Counted from the stretch's first letter, positions 1 through 13,600 are shown. The stretch: 64,000 bases of DNA from Jaapia argillacea MUCL 33604 (GCA_000697665.1 KL197743.1:233439-297438), one strand, 5' to 3'. Program-made: numbers and translations. The notes: a model not told the origin generated them from the sequence alone.

Positions 1-1065
1 TAGCTGTCTTCGTGTTTTGCACAGATCTCAAGGCCCCGGACGAAGCGCAGGGTCAAGCAGGAAAGCAAGTCGATGAGAAAAGGAATAACGGGACAGTGGA
101 CAAGTGTTGTGGGAGGTGACAAGTTCGACGTGGCAATGCAAGGCCGCGCAAGCGCTTTATATTGTTGCAGGCTTGAAGTCCGAACTATCTCTGGGCCAGC
201 TCAGGGGAGACAATGTCGAATGCATGACATTTTGATGTCACTAAGGTGCTGCCGCCGAGGCCTGCGTGATGTTGTAGAGGCAATGGCAGAGCAACATTTT
301 CGCCGCGGCAGATTGTCACTTCTGCAAACGATGGGTTGAGACCATTTCGAGAGCGACAACCTGACCTCAATCCTGGGCACAAAATAATCTATCCTACGAT
401 CCCACAACAATAACAACTTCTTGGGATCCTGTTGACAATTTACAGGTTTGGTGGTGTAGGGCTGTTGATTCATAAGGCAGAAATTTGTCGATTGTCGAAT
501 CCATAGCCGTCAACAGAGTAAGATGTCTCTAAATTGCAGACATTTGATCGTAAATGTGCCAGGTGGAGGAACACGATGTAGTCGAGGCGTGCGTCAGTAT
601 TTCGGCGTGATTATGGACACAGAAAGTAAAGTCGTTGAGCCGGACGGGATCAAAATCCATCGGAAGTCACGTGTCACGGGCTTACATGTCACAAGCAATG
701 AGGGCGAAATTTGAAATGTGCTGCCTCTCCGCTTTGGGCACTTACAGCCGCAAGCGGACGTCTTTCCATTCGTTGGATATCTATCGAGCGGCCAGCGCCC
801 GGAGAACTGCCAGGTCATGGTGTACTCGCTTTGGAATCATCGAGGGTGTTGCTTCCCTGGCCAACTCGTCAACTCGTCTTTTACGCTTCATCTGTCCTTG
901 AAACCACCCGCGGGATCTTCTTGGGCGCTCGAAGAAGGTTCACCGATCGCTGCTAATTAAACGCCATAACACGAGGCAGACTGCTGGACAGCCTCGCAGC
1001 TGATCGCGACGACTACTTAGATACCGCTAGAATACCTTGACGCCCTCCTCGTCCGCCCTCCCACC
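1..1065. other. No gene recognised at left edge
   Basis: Short open frames occur on both strands but none shows a recognisable family, a convincing exon chain or a hydrophobic pattern. The last 100 bases are presumably promoter and 5' leader of the membrane-protein gene that starts at 1066. Confidence 0.5.
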
Positions 1066-2705
1066 ATGACTCTGCGATCAGCGACATGCTTGGTGGTCGC
1101 CTTGGGTATTCTAGTTGTCCCATCCCTAGCGCTACCAATAAGGGCCGTCCTAGTCTGTTCTCCAACTACCTGGGCCGATCTCCTCATCTTCTTCGGAACA
1201 AATTACTTCGCACACGCAGCCACCATCCCCTCCGTCCCTGGAGTACCGTGGTACGACACGGTGGCATGGACTGTTATTGGTCTTCTTCTACCGTTTGCTG
1301 GACTCGGCAAGTCTGCCGGATTGGTCTTTCGGCATTTCAGTTCCGAGAGCGGTGACCTTGAAAAGGCCTCTGCTCGTGCCGCACTGTTGGTGGTTTGTCG
1401 ATCAGACCAATGGGAGCCGTCCACCCAGCCCGAAGAGATATACGTGAAGCTACCGGACAACTTCCACCAAGCCAGCGATGCCAGGTAAGGTTCTCGTTTT
1501 ACCTCCCAACAAGATTCCAACGCTCATTTACCTCAAGCTCTCTCCCTACTGCTCAAATCCAAGTTCTATCCCCCGACGCCACGACAATAGTTGATCATCG
1601 TAGCTTTAGGATCCATGGTGGTGTAAAATTACCACCAGGCTACAAAGTCGCGATACCAGACTCTGACACCCTCATGCAATACTTCCCCTTCCGCTCCGCC
1701 ATCAATAAATCCATCGTTCTCTCCCGTTCACAAAGCTACGTAAAAATGGCCATATCCGTCGCCCAGCTTGTCTATTCGGTCATCACCATCTATCGTACGA
1801 AAGGAAACCAACTTGAACGATTCGGATACGCAGCTTTTGGGCTGTCCGTATTTCCGTACGCATTCATGTCTTTGGCAAATTTCATCTGCATTGGAGTCGT
1901 GGGGGAGTATACGCACTTGTATATGCTGCGCACTGCCGTCATGCGTGAGGCCAAACTACGAGGAGGGATATTCCCCGGGGCGATTGGTAGCATCAAGGGA
2001 GAGGATAGGAATGGCGAAGATGAATCACTGGCTGATGGGGAAAAGGGAGGAGACCCAGTGAAATCGGATGACGGGGATGATGAGAAAATGCTAAAAGCTA
2101 GGAAGAGCTGGGCCGAGTTTTCTCGGGCGACGATATCTATGGAGATGACCGGACCTTCCGTTGGTGACTACTCCCTCCTCGAGAAGGTCCTGGTTATCAA
2201 AGTCGGCGGCACCACTCGCAAGTTCAGGTATCTCCCACCTCCTAAAGATTCGGAATCTGGTGCACCTTTCACCGAATACACCTTCCGGGTCTCTCAAAAC
2301 TCAAATCAGAATGCTATCCCACCCGGTTGCTACGTCTCCACCAATAACACGGGCCTCGAAAGTCTCATGGCATGCCTGGCACTCTGCATCGTCCCCCTCG
2401 CACTGATAATGCCGTACATCGTCATATACAAACTCAGTGGCTTCCACAAGGGAGGAAGCACGGCCTCCGAAAGATTTTGGATGATGGCTTGGGTATCTTC
2501 GGGCCAAGTTGTCTTCCTCTTTTTCGCCATCATAGGTGTGGTTTTTCCCTCCTTCGCTATATCCACACTTGGAGATCCTGCCCTGGTTGGCTTCTTCTCT
2601 CTCCTGTTGCTACCCTTCGCTATACCTCCCATTGGCGGGTTTGTTATGGTGGGGAAGATGCTGATGGAGTTCGGTTCTTGTTCGCTCTCCAAGTCACCGT
2701 CGTGA
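1066..2705 (+). CDS. Multi-pass membrane protein, unknown function
   Basis: Model join(1066..1484,1538..2705), 528 aa. The single 53-base intron (GTAAGG...CAAG) is chosen because it is the only nearby acceptor that keeps the frame between the two open blocks. Residues 1-25 are strongly hydrophobic (signal peptide or first helix). A further helix lies near residues 65-85, two more in the block after LMQYFP, and a C-terminal group of three or four follows the motif SLMACLALCIVPLAL. A charged, acidic loop (GEDRNGEDES, EKGGDPVKSDDGDD) separates the two helix groups and is probably cytosolic. I recognise the general style of fungal multi-helix proteins of unknown role but no named family, and no catalytic motif is visible. 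The next gene downstream is the GH92 enzyme on the same strand, 325 bases away. Confidence 0.75.
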
Positions 2706-3030
2706 GGTACAATCCTGTCGAAGTCACTCACCTCGTTTCCCTATTTATGTTCAGCCATTGCGCACTGAATCATCCTACAGACTCTCGAGATCTTGTTGCG
2801 TCTTTACTGAACTCCCGAAACACCCTCTCTATCATACCAGTCCCCTACTGATATCGTATGTAGTGTATATACCCTCGTTGTTTGATATGTTGCAGGTTTG
2901 GACCTCGAAGTCTCGAACAAATCTTGAACGCGAGAAGCTGGGCTCGCATTTCCCACAGTTACCTCAGGGCTGCAAGCCAGCTCGTGTCCCCGTCTCTTAC
3001 ACTGTATGCGCTAGGCACTGCACGGTAATC
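2706..3030. other. Short intergenic stretch between membrane protein and GH92
   Basis: It must hold the 3' end of the upstream transcript and the promoter of the GH92 gene. I see no separate gene. An open frame beginning at 2758 runs into the GH92 start in the same frame, but I place the start at 3031 because a signal-peptide-like sequence begins there. Confidence 0.5.
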
Positions 3031-6000
3031 ATGCCCAAGCTATGGATGCGAACGCTGTCGACCCTGTCGCTGGTCGTGGCTATCATATCTGCCTCCTCCA
3101 TTTTGTTCTCGAGTTTGGCGCCGACCGCGCGTGCTATTTCAACCCGACCACGACTTCCCCCCGAGTTTTCAGTCCCACCAAGTCAGGCAGTCGATTATGT
3201 TGACCCGTAAGTCTAACTGTTCCCTTCGGACTTCATCTCCTCAACGAGCCGAACCAAACCCAGGTTGATAGGCAATGGTGGTGACTCCCCAAACGGTTCG
3301 GGTGGTATGATCCCGTCCACCTCGCCTCCATTCGCAATGACACGCTGGACTCCCGCAACTCGACGCAACTACGTGTCGGTAACTCCTTATAATTACACCG
3401 ACGACGCGATATATGGTTTCCAAGGAACTCATCAACCGGCGATTTGGATGGGCGAAAGTGGACAGGTTACAGTGATACCCGGGGCAGGAGAGGTTAGAAC
3501 TGGTTGGGAGGAGAGCGGAATGAAGTTCTCGCACGCGACTGAGGTTGTGTCCGCGAGCTATTACTCTGCGGTGCTTGAGGCTCTGGAGGGAGGGTCTATA
3601 ATCGCCGAGCAAAGTTCCAGTGCGTGCCTTTCATGTCATTTATATCGCCTGTCATTTCATCAAATTTATCGATAGCCTCCAGAGTCGGACATCTTCGCTT
3701 TACATTCAAGTCGACTTCGACTCCGTACATCCTTGTCGAAGCGACGCGTCCCTCAGTGATGGGCTCAGCAGATCCAACAAACGTCACCTACCCGTCTGGA
3801 TCGGTATCAATCTCTACCGACTCAGTAGTTGAGATCAGCGGCTACAATCCCGAACGCCAAGATTTCATCATTGGCCCCAACCCTGCACCTTCCTTCGCAG
3901 GTTATTTCTGCGTTCGGATCACTCCTCTGACGAGAGGCGTCAGCCTCTCTTCATTCGGTACCATCCAAAACGGCACGAATTTCCCTAACGAAAGAACGAG
4001 AAACGGCGGTCTTCTCAGCGCGTACGCTTCCTTCTCATCCCCTCCATCACAGTTACTTGGGGAGGACGTGGTATTGGATGTGAGGATAGGTGTGAGTTTC
4101 ATTTCAGTGGAACAGGCTAGGGCGAATTTGGATAAGGAGATACCGGATGGTACTAGTTTGGAAACGACGGCCGAGGAGTGTAGAAGGGCTTGGGCAGAGA
4201 AACTTGACAGGATTAGGATTGAAGATGAGGGGGCGAGTGAACTGCAAAAACGGGTGTTTTGGACAGGGGTGTTTCATACTTTGCAGGTAAGTTGTTGCCT
4301 CACGCGTCTGAGGCACGGTACTCACCGTTTGGATGGCGTGCCCATGCAGTATCCATATGAACAAGACGAAGATGGGAGGTATTATTCTGGGTACGATGAC
4401 GCGATCCACGAGGGACAGTCATATACCGGATACTCCATCTGGGTTCGTGTCTCACCTTTCTATTGTATTTCAACGCATCCACTCTCTTTCTTCGTTTCTC
4501 CTTCAACCAATTCGTTGTCATCTTCATCGTCGAGAATCTTGGGTTGGAGGCTCACGATTGGATGATCACAGGACACGTATAGAGCTGAATGGGCTTGGCA
4601 AATCTTATTGGCGCCTGAGAGGATACCGGGGATGGTGCAAAGTATGTTGCAGGATTATGTCGAGGTGTGTCTTTGCATCCCTTCCCACTATCTTCTTTGC
4701 GTTGTCCCGTTCAAACCTTTCGGATCTCCAACGGCGAGCGTGCCTTTACTCCTGCTATTGGATAGCTGACTTGGTTTGTGTTCATTCTGTAGGGCGGTTG
4801 GCTGCCCATGTGGAAGAACATCGTTGGTATGTACTGATGGGTCTGCTCCTTTCGCGAATTTGACGAACTGGATTCGTGTGGCAGAGACGAACATCATGGT
4901 GTGTATCGCTCTTTAGACACTCTCGTTGTCCGAACTCATTCTGTCTCCAGGTCGGAACGCACGCGGACTCCCTAATCGCAGAAGCAGTTATCAAGGGTAT
5001 AACCGGGTTCGATCTTGGCTTGGCCTATGAAGCTGTCTACAAAGACGCTACAGTCCCTCCCTACGACGATTGGAACATTTCGTATGTCCTTTATCGAATG
5101 CGTGTGTTACTCGGTTGGTAATAACCTAAACGTTTGGGGTTTCTAGCTATTATGATCGTGAAGAGGTAAGCTCCCTTGTTTCTATACAACGTGCAGTGGT
5201 TCATTGAGATACAGAATGTCGGATATGAAGTACGAGCCGGATTATCGTCAGTTTACAACACTAGTGGGTACGTTGCGAATGACATCCATTCGGAGTCTGG
5301 CTCTCGAACACTCGATTATGCCTGTAAGAGCTCCACCTTCGACTGCCTCTTTGAACTCCGCTTACACTCAACACAGACGACGACTACGCCCTTTCGCTCC
5401 TATCAGCTCACCTCGCCAAATCCCAGCCCTCTTCTGCCTCCCCGAATCCCTACAGTTTGAACGCATCTCACTTCCTAACTCGCTCGAAGCTTGCCTCCTT
5501 CTCCCTGTTCAACGATGCTACAGGGTTTATGGAAGCACGGAACGCGGATGGTTCATGGGCTGGTCCCGACGAGGGATGGACTGAGGGAGACAAATGGGCG
5601 TATACCTTTGATATTGTGCAAGATGTCGAAGGGTTGATCGAAAGGGTTGGTGGGAAGGAAAAGTTCGTTATGTTCTTAGACGAACACTTCGATGGCGGTG
5701 AGTTTGTCTCGCTCACCATGATGCTAAGGAAAAGTTGGCTCATGGCAGTGCAGGGCACAACGATCATACAAATGAGGTGAGTCGTATGATTCCGAGCGAG
5801 GGCCCGCGTTTCGCTAACGCCTCCTTCGATAGCCGTCGCATCATATCCCGTATCTCTACGCATTGGCAGGTTCAGCGTCGAAAACTCAAGAGCGAGTCCG
5901 TGAGATTGCTTTCTCGGATTATAATGACACCGTCAATGGTCTCTCGGGGGTGAGTTCACAACGTTCATTGGGCTTGAGACGCTAAACGATAACGAAAACC

Positions 6001-6422
6001 TCGTGGGTGTAGAACGAAGATTGTGGGCAGATGAGTGCCTGGTACATATTTAGTGCTCTAGGATTCTATCCAGTGAATCCGGTCTCTGGAGAATATGTCA
6101 TTGGGTCGTAAGTACCTATCGTTCCCTCTCCCGGCCATTGAGAATTCATCCCAGTGCTAGCCCACTCTTCGAGAAGATCACCATCGACCTCCCTGCCTCC
6201 TCGAAACCTCTCGTTATAACGGCAGCTGGCACACAATCCAAACCCTACGTCAAATCTGTCACATTGAACGGAATGTCTCTGACGAAACCTATCATCAAGC
6301 ACGAGGACATAGCGCATGGTGGGGAGCTGGTGTTTGAGATGAGTGGAGAACCCGAAGAGTGGTTGGCTGGTAACGTGAGTGGAGAGCTCGATTCTGTGGA
6401 TCTGGTGCTTCAAGTTCGGTGA
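3031..6422 (+). CDS. Secreted GH92 alpha-1,2-mannosidase
   Basis: Fifteen exons: 3031-3206, 3264-3619, 3676-4286, 4350-4442, 4572-4664, 4793-4826, 4885-4898, 4951-5081, 5147-5165, 5215-5323, 5377-5697, 5754-5776, 5833-5949, 6013-6107, 6155-6422; 819 aa. The start gives a basic N-terminus followed by a long hydrophobic run, so a signal peptide or membrane anchor. GH92 landmarks appear in order: VDPLIGN at the start of the mature domain, YYSGYDDAI, SIWDTYRAEW, ETNIMVGTHADS, GGHNDHTNEPSHHIPYLY and NEDCGQMSAWYIFSALGFYP, then the C-terminal beta domain. Family knowledge: GH92 enzymes are calcium-dependent exo-alpha-mannosidases acting on N-glycans or fungal mannan; the Glu/Asp-rich motifs listed hold the catalytic and metal-binding residues. 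Exons of 14, 19 and 23 bases are needed to build the conserved motifs. Length is normal for the family. Likely role is trimming of mannose from glycoproteins outside the cell. Confidence 0.92.
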
Positions 6423-6565
6423 TGACACATGATGCATAGGTTGCGACGGTTGAGGAACAGGTGACATTCCACGAGGAGCTATGAACACTGAACCGGTGAA
6501 GATATAATGACTCGAGCACTGAGGAAGGAGGCATATGGGACTCACTCGGTGGGATTGTCTGCGTT

Positions 6566-8123
6566 TTATGGCCAGCGGCGATCGTCCGTTCGTGTGCGCA
6601 CAGAGCAATGAGGAAACAGGTGTTGGAGAGCGAGGCGCAGTTCCCGTGTGTCCATTACCCTTCGAACTCGCACGAACAAACTAGTCAAAGATCGCGATGA
6701 TGGTGGAGTGCTCGCGACCACTTCGCTGAGATTAGACTCCACTGCGAGGTAGCAACTGATATCCTTGAGATGCGGGCAATGAGATACGAAGGCTGCCAGA
6801 GATTTGAGCGGAAATTTGAGATTTGATCCGTAGAGCGTCGCAGACCGAAGCAAGGGCCAAGCCACTCCCATGCGATTAGCAAGGTGTTGAGAAACGAAGG
6901 GATAACCATCCCCGTCATCGTGAGGGCCCTCACCACTCCAGCCAAACTGCAACTCGAGGTCTTCCAAACCACGAAGATCGAGAAGAGGCTCGATAACCGC
7001 CAACGATGCCTCATTCCGTTCGTCTCTTGTCGGCAACAGGTGATACCTGTCGCCGATCAAATGGAGCTGGGTAATGGAATGAGAATGTCGCCTAAGGGAC
7101 TGCGTAAACTTTGCAAAGTTCCTCCATTCGTCGTCGAATAATGTGACTTCGAGATGCCGTATATTCTGAGGAGGAACTAGATTGAGCACCTTCTCAATCG
7201 ACGGTGGGTCGCTCTGGGGAACCTCCAGAGTTTGGAGAGACGGGAAGCCAGCATTGACCTGGTTGGGGAACTGTTGGGTGAAGAAACTGGGGATTTTCAA
7301 CGATTCCAGAGCAGGAAGGGCGAGGAGGGAAGCGTGCCACTCCTGTGACATCAAGTGCTTGCCCTGAATCTCCAACGACCGAAGGGTGTGCAACCTACCC
7401 AGAAATTCCAACGAAGAGCTGGGCAAGGGGTAATAGAGAACAAGGGATTCGAGGTCGGGGCATAGTGAAGGTAACACATCGTAGTCGCATGACGGTCCCC
7501 CTAGATCTCCGAAATTGGGGAAATCATGTGCGTCTAGGAATGCACTTCCGGCACCAAAGCTGAGGCTTCGCACTGATGGGGATAGAAATGGGACGATCTC
7601 GTCGAGTATCTCCTGTGTAATGCCGCGCCCTTCCTGGTGTATCCAGTGGACGGATCTGAGAGATGGCAATAATGGAGCCCCATTTGGTCTGTAGTGCAGC
7701 ATTTCCTCGTAAATTCTGCAGTTTACATATCCAGACTGATAATGGGAGTAGTCGATCGCTCGTATGCGACAAGCATATATGTCGAACCGTGTCCAGTCCG
7801 TCGGACTATCAGGATCAATCATCTGTGTTGAAGACGTATGATGTGAACCAAGGCCTCAGTTTGAGCAATATTAAACTCACAAAAAATCCCCTGGAGTATT
7901 GACAGAGGGAGGGTATCAAGGCAAGAAGTATGTCCATTCGTTCGATCTTCTCCCACAGCAAATCGATGGCAGGTTCGAAGAATGCTTGGTTGCAGCGAGC
8001 GAGGGCAACTAGGGTGGGAAACTGGCGCCTGTGCCCCGACCAATGCTCGTTTGGACCATAGTATGACGCCAAACATATCTCCCTGCATATTTCTGTAATG
8101 GCGAGAGCATGTTGGGCTGCCAT
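6566..8123 (-). CDS. F-box-like/LRR protein, family A copy 1
   Basis: Model complement(join(6566..7822,7881..8123)), 499 aa. Exon 1 codes for a short helical block with AITEICREIC and ARCNQAFFEPAIDLLWEKI, the degenerate F-box-like start common in Agaricomycetes (CNxxFxxPALDxLW pattern). Exon 2 opens MIDPDSPTDWTRFDIYACRI and continues as irregular leucine-rich repeats to the stop. An upstream in-frame ATG at 8207 would add 28 residues; I prefer 8123 because copies 2 and 3 start at the same point relative to the ICREIC block. By family, F-box proteins bring substrates to SCF ubiquitin ligases, but the F-box here is weak and the target unknown. Copy 2 lies immediately upstream in the same orientation, a head-to-tail pair. 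The intron position is shared with copies at 8499-10090 and 22481-24045. Confidence 0.8.
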
Positions 8124-8498
8124 TACGGGTTCGGGAGGATGAGGGAAAGGATGAAGAACCTTGTCACGCGTGACACGTCGCGCAGCAGCGATACTTGAGG
8201 ATCGCAAGAATCGAATAAATAACGAGACTACCGTACGGTGGAGTACGTGGAGGTATAATTACCGAGCATGATCACAGTGGGACCAAGCGGCGAAAGTTCG
8301 CCGAATGAGGCTCTCCGCCTGAACAATATTATCCTCAACCCACTCCCCAGAAAGGGAATGAGCCTCGCCTAGTGCTCGCCACATTCCTTGCAAAGATGTC
8401 CGATCTCTTCGACAATCAAAAGAATGCACCATCTTCAAATATCCCCCACGCTCAATCTCCAACTTCGCACCAAGAGCGGCGTTCCTCCCGTTCCCTTC
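8124..8498. other. Spacer between two tandem F-box-like genes
   Basis: It holds the 5' side of copy 1 and the 3' side of copy 2, both on the minus strand. A 67-codon minus-strand frame (8259-8462) is present but has no recognisable features and I do not support it as a gene. Confidence 0.5.
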
Positions 8499-10090
8499 TC
8501 ATCCTGATATCCCAGCAGGAAGTCTTTGAAGTCCCGACGGATATGATACCTCGAGCAAGTTTGGATAGAGGAGCTCAAAAGCTTGAGTTAGTCCCTCTTC
8601 GTTGATAGGTCCTGAAGGCGTGAGGTCGAAGTGTTGAAGAGAGTAGCATGCGTACGAAGACTCGGAATGACTGAGGAAGAATCGGTCGACATCATAGGCG
8701 AAGCGCTGAAGTGGGACAGAGAGGTGGATGAGGTGTTTGGAGTGAGCGGTTAGAGTCGCGAGCGTCACGAGGGTGAACATGAAAGAAAATCCATTTATTC
8801 GGAGAGTATGGAGGTTTGGCCATGCTAGTGCCATTCTATGGGCAATATCCGTGGATAGTGGAGGTGTAGTCTCGAATTGAGGGTGACAGAACCATCCTAG
8901 ATTCAAATCCATGCTTTTGATACCACACAAAGTGAACAGGTTATTGAGAATCTGTATGCCAGCTTCCCCTGGAGATGAGTCGCCAGACTCATCAAGTTCT
9001 GCTGGTGCGAAGAGGCATACGCTGGTCAAGGAATGACGATACCGACTGAGGTGGCCCACACCGTCGATCAGATCTTTCCAATGACCGCCCTCGATGGTAA
9101 AATGGAGCGTGTGGATATTTGGGGAGGAGATCAGGTCGAGAACTCGAAGGATTGCCGTATCTGATCTGGATAGACTGAGAGAAGTCAGAGATGAGAGACG
9201 GAGAAGGACATGTTGTTCAAGATCGGTGGGGATATCGGTGTAGTAGACGCCACTCAGAGTCAACGACTGGATCGTAGCCAGGGAGAAGATTGATTTGAAA
9301 GCGGTTGGGGGGAGAGGATCGTCGCTTATGACGGTCAGGGATCGAAGGTGTTTGAGGTCTCGAATGAACTCCAACGACGCTGTAGGTATGGGATGCGAAA
9401 GCAGGAGAGATTCAAGAAAGGGGCATTTGGATGATACCAAGTCATAAACAGGCTGCAGCTCGCCTTGCGAGACTGTCGGTTCCTGTTCATAGTCATCTCC
9501 GGTTTCAGTCCCGAAAGACAGGTCGTGAAGGGACAATGACAAGAATGGAACTAACTCCTCGAAAAGTTCATGGGTGAACCTGACCTCACGCTTATGGATC
9601 CATCGGAGACGACGGAGGGAGGGAAGCCAAGGCCCAGGTCGATACGATGCTAATTGGCGATAAATGCTGTGCTCGATTGAGCACGATAAAGGAGGCCAGA
9701 GTGTGAGGTTTAAATCGCGGATGTGATATGCGTATTTGTCGAAACTTTCCCAATCTTCCGTCAGGACAGGTCTCTGTACAGTCTGCAGTGAAGAGATTGT
9801 CTGGGGATAAGTTTAATGCCGCCGATTTTCGTCTGACTCACATAATATCTACTTCTACCTCTAGGCGTAGGTGAAGCCACCTTGACAGCAGGGATCAATA
9901 CGAGTAAGGAGTCAAGTTGATCAAGCTTTCGCCACAGAAGGTCCATTGCTGGCTCAGAGAACGTCCGACTACAACGCGCTAGCATGGCTAAGGCGTCCTG
10001 TCTCTCGCATTTCTGTTCCAACGAGCTGACAGCAGTGCATATCTCTCGACAGACCTCGCTGACGCAGAGAGCACGCTGAGTCGCATCCAT
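8499..10090 (-). CDS. F-box-like/LRR protein, family A copy 2
   Basis: Model complement(join(8499..9782,9842..10090)), 510 aa. Exon 1 carries ALCVSEVCREIC and ARCSRTFSEPAMDLLWRKL, matching copy 1 position by position. The intron (GTGAGT...CTGCAG, 59 bases) is in phase 0 like the other copies. Exon 2 begins TVQRPVLTEDWESFDKYA and runs without a break through leucine-rich blocks such as SLELIRDLKHLRSL-like and HTLHFTIEG. Another acceptor 9 bases further on would also keep the frame; I chose the first because the distance to the conserved Asp-Trp then matches copy 3. Function is inferred only from the F-box-like start: a possible SCF substrate adaptor. The promoter region is shared with the divergent GH3 gene at 10632. 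Confidence 0.8.
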
Positions 10091-10631
10091 GATCTTGACG
10101 GAGTCGAAGATTTTGAAGAGGCAGATCAACAAGGGATGGTTCAGGTTGCTTTTCCAAACTCCGACTCCACGAGTCCATTGTGCAACTTAGAAAATTCTCA
10201 GGATCTCGCCTTGTCGCTCAGTGCTCACTCCGATTACTGTATTCCCAATCTCATGCACGTATATGTGGATCTCGTGCAAATACTCTTCGTGGATGAATCT
10301 TCGTTCGTGTCTGAATAGGAATGTTTTGCTGGGATAACCTCGGGCTCCTTACCACAACTTCATCCCCGGACCGCCAACGATGTCCGCTCGGTTTCGTTTC
10401 TGAACTTCTCTGAACTTCTCTGGTCACCTGTTGGATTTGCCGTGCCGTCCATTGGTGCAACCTGAGCAAAAGGCGGATCGAGTATGCATTCTATCTCATG
10501 GTCATGGATTCTGGGGGCGGCCGAAAAACATGCACCAGAAGGGTGGATGCTATAAATCTCACCGCATAGGTTTCAGCAAGTTGTCGAGGACGCTTACCTT
10601 CACAAAATCTTCTCCGGTTTTGTCCCAAGTC
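10091..10631. promoter_or_regulatory. Divergent promoter region, F-box copy 2 / GH3 gene
   Basis: 541 bases separate two divergent start codons. A good TATA element, TATAAAT, lies at 10551-10557, about 75 bases before the GH3 ATG. A perfect 10-base tandem (tctgaacttc twice) sits at about 10399-10418 and could be a binding site, though nothing ties it to a known factor. No gene is seen inside. Confidence 0.55.
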
Positions 10632-13600
10632 ATGGCAAGCTTTCGTCTGTGGTCATTGTTACCTCTGCTACTGTCAGGTTGTTCCCTTGCAAGTTCATCC
10701 CATGACCTCGGTGTCCGCTCAGACCTCCACTTCCCCCTACACGCACGAGGAACGAACTCAGATGGATCTCTTCCCGTCTACAAGGACCCGAGCGCTGCGA
10801 TCGAGGACAGAGTGAATGACCTCCTCCCTCGGATGACCCTGCAGGAGAAAGTCTCCCAGCTGTATGTCCTACTCTTTTGACAACTAAACTTCCCCACTGA
10901 CAGGAAAATATAGCATCCAAGGAGACATGAACGGCTGGATGAACTTCACGGATCCCCTCGATGATACCCTTACCTATAACCTGACAGGTTTAGAAGCCAT
11001 GATCGAATCCAAAGCAGGTGCTATTTGGGGTGGATACCTCGCTCCCTGGGATAAGGTGGTCTATGGGATTGAGGTGGGGCAGAGGTATATGATGGAGAAC
11101 ACGACTTTGGGGATTCCAGCTATCATTCAGAGTGAAGGTAAGGATGGATTTGGGTTTGGATTTGTGGCTTTGCCCTTTGAGAGAGCACGAGCTGGTTGCG
11201 AAATGCTCTTTGCAGAGCTTATCTACCTTTCTATGAGGAAGCGGCAGTTTTCGCATGGGTTCTGGTCTCCTAAGGCGCCTGTGGTGATCCTTTTCTGTGG
11301 GATCTCCACGATTTTCTACTTTATCCACCTACATCGAATCATTTTCATTAACCCACAATCAAATTCACAGGTCTCCACGGATTCACCGACAACGGAACTA
11401 CGTTCCCCTCCCCAATAGGCCTCTCAGCATCTTTCAACACTGCACTCCTCTCACAAGTTCGTTTCTTGTATCCTGAGTCATCCAGACACATCACTGAACT
11501 TTTCGCGCTCATCACGCTATAGGTTGCAACAGCCATAGGAAATGAAGCCGAAGCCTTGGGTTACGGTCAACTCTTCGCTCCCGTTCTTGATTTAAGTAGA
11601 GAGTTAAGATGGGGACGGGTGGAGGAGAATTATGGCGAGGATCCCTTCTTGTGAGTACACGTCAACTTCCTCCGTCTCTCTTCGTATGTGTGTTCATACT
11701 AAACTGATTTCTGCCCCGTCATTCTGAACAGAACAGGCGAGATGGGGCATGCCTACGTCACAGGTCTCCAATCTGGTAGTAGGAGGAACACGAGCAGCAC
11801 GGCTACGGCTAGGATCGCGGCGACTTGTAAACATTTCGCAGCCTTCGGAAGTCCGCAGGGTGGTTTGTACGTTATCTCTCATTTACTTCCCGTATCCTTT
11901 GTCCCCTTCGCCTCGACATTTGCTCCTACTACGTTTCTGACGTGCTGCTGATTCCAGAAACATCGCCCAAGTATCCGGTGGCGAACGCGAGCTACGCACG
12001 AATTACCTCAAACCTTTCAATAGGGCTTGCGTGGAGAGTCTGTCGATCATGACGGCGTATTCGAGTTATGATGGAATCCCCGCTATCGCTAATCAACGTT
12101 CGTCCATCCTGTCTTCTACCCCATCAACGTTCCTGCCTGGTCTAACTTTGGTCGTGCCTGCTCAATGATAGATCTCTTAACGGAAATTGTGCGTCCTCTT
12201 AACTTCACCTTTTGAACGATGGTTATAATATAACTTTGCACTTGGTTTGCTAGCTCCGCGATGAATGGTCTTACCCCTACTTCGTCACCTCCGACGCTGG
12301 GTCCGTAGACCTCTTAATTACCCTCCATGGAACCTGTGCTACTAGAGAATGTGCGGCCAAGACAGCGCTTGAGAATGGGTTCAGCGGTGAGATGGGTGGT
12401 GGCACTTACACGTACTTGACTTTACCGGGTATGTATTTCGTATCGGTCTGAGGACGGTGGGTATGGTGTGCTGACGGACTTTGCTTCGGTGTCTAGATCA
12501 AGTTGGAAATGGAACTGTCGATGTTTCCTATATCGATGAGACGGTCAGGACTATCCTTCGCACCAAGTTCACCATGGGTCTTTTCGAAAGTAAGCAACTA
12601 CCCCCGATTCTTCCCCGTTGAACGAAGTTCCACTGACTATCACGCCTCCCGTTTCGACGCACAGATCCGTACCCGTACCCAGACTACGCTTCTGCTCTCC
12701 GCACACCAGGAACGCGAGCCATCCTTCACCAGATGGAACAGGAAGCGATCGTGCTATTGGAGAACAGGAACAACACATTACCTCTCAGCAAGAATATCAA
12801 CTCAATCGCCTTGATTGGTCCTCAGGCAGACAGAGTTTCCGTAAGTCCTTTGAGAACCATCTCGGTAACTCGAATCTAATGATGGCGTGCCCACAGTTCG
12901 GCGACTACGTCTTCTTCAACGCATCCAATAACGGCATAACACCCCTTGCCGGTCTCCAACAAGTCCTCTCCAGCTCCGCCTCAACCGCCAAAATCAACTA
13001 CGCTCAAGGTTGTTACCTCTGGTCAAACGACCTCTCCCTGATCCCCGAAGCCGTTTCCGCCGCCCAGTCTTCCGATGTTGCAGTTGTTATGGTTGGTACT
13101 TGGAGTTTGGATCAGACTCTGCTGTGGACGCCAGGAACAAATGCGACGACGGGCGAGCATGTCGATCTTAGTGACCTGGGTCTAGTTGGCGCCCAGCTAG
13201 AGTTGGTCCAAGCTGTCAAGGCTACCGGCAAACCAACTGTGGTTGTGTTTGTTAGCGGGAAGCCCGTTGCCGAACCTTGGATCCAAGCTAGTAAGGAACT
13301 CTTTCCCCTCCACCCCAACGAGTTGTTCGCTGACCAATTTTACTAGACGCGGATGCAGTAGTGCAGCAGTTCTATCCTGGTGAATTGGGCGGATTGGCCC
13401 TCGCTGAGATCCTGATGGGAGAGGTTAACCCGTCTGGTAAGTCCTCTCCTACCGAGCCCCTGGCCGTTGATCTGAAATGCTGTCATAGGCAAGCTTCCCG
13501 TGTCGTTCCCTCACAGTGTCGGGACAACACCCGTCTTCTATAACTATCTGAAAGGGAGTCGACCTATCGACGCCGGTATGATGTGGGAGAATGGTTCATT

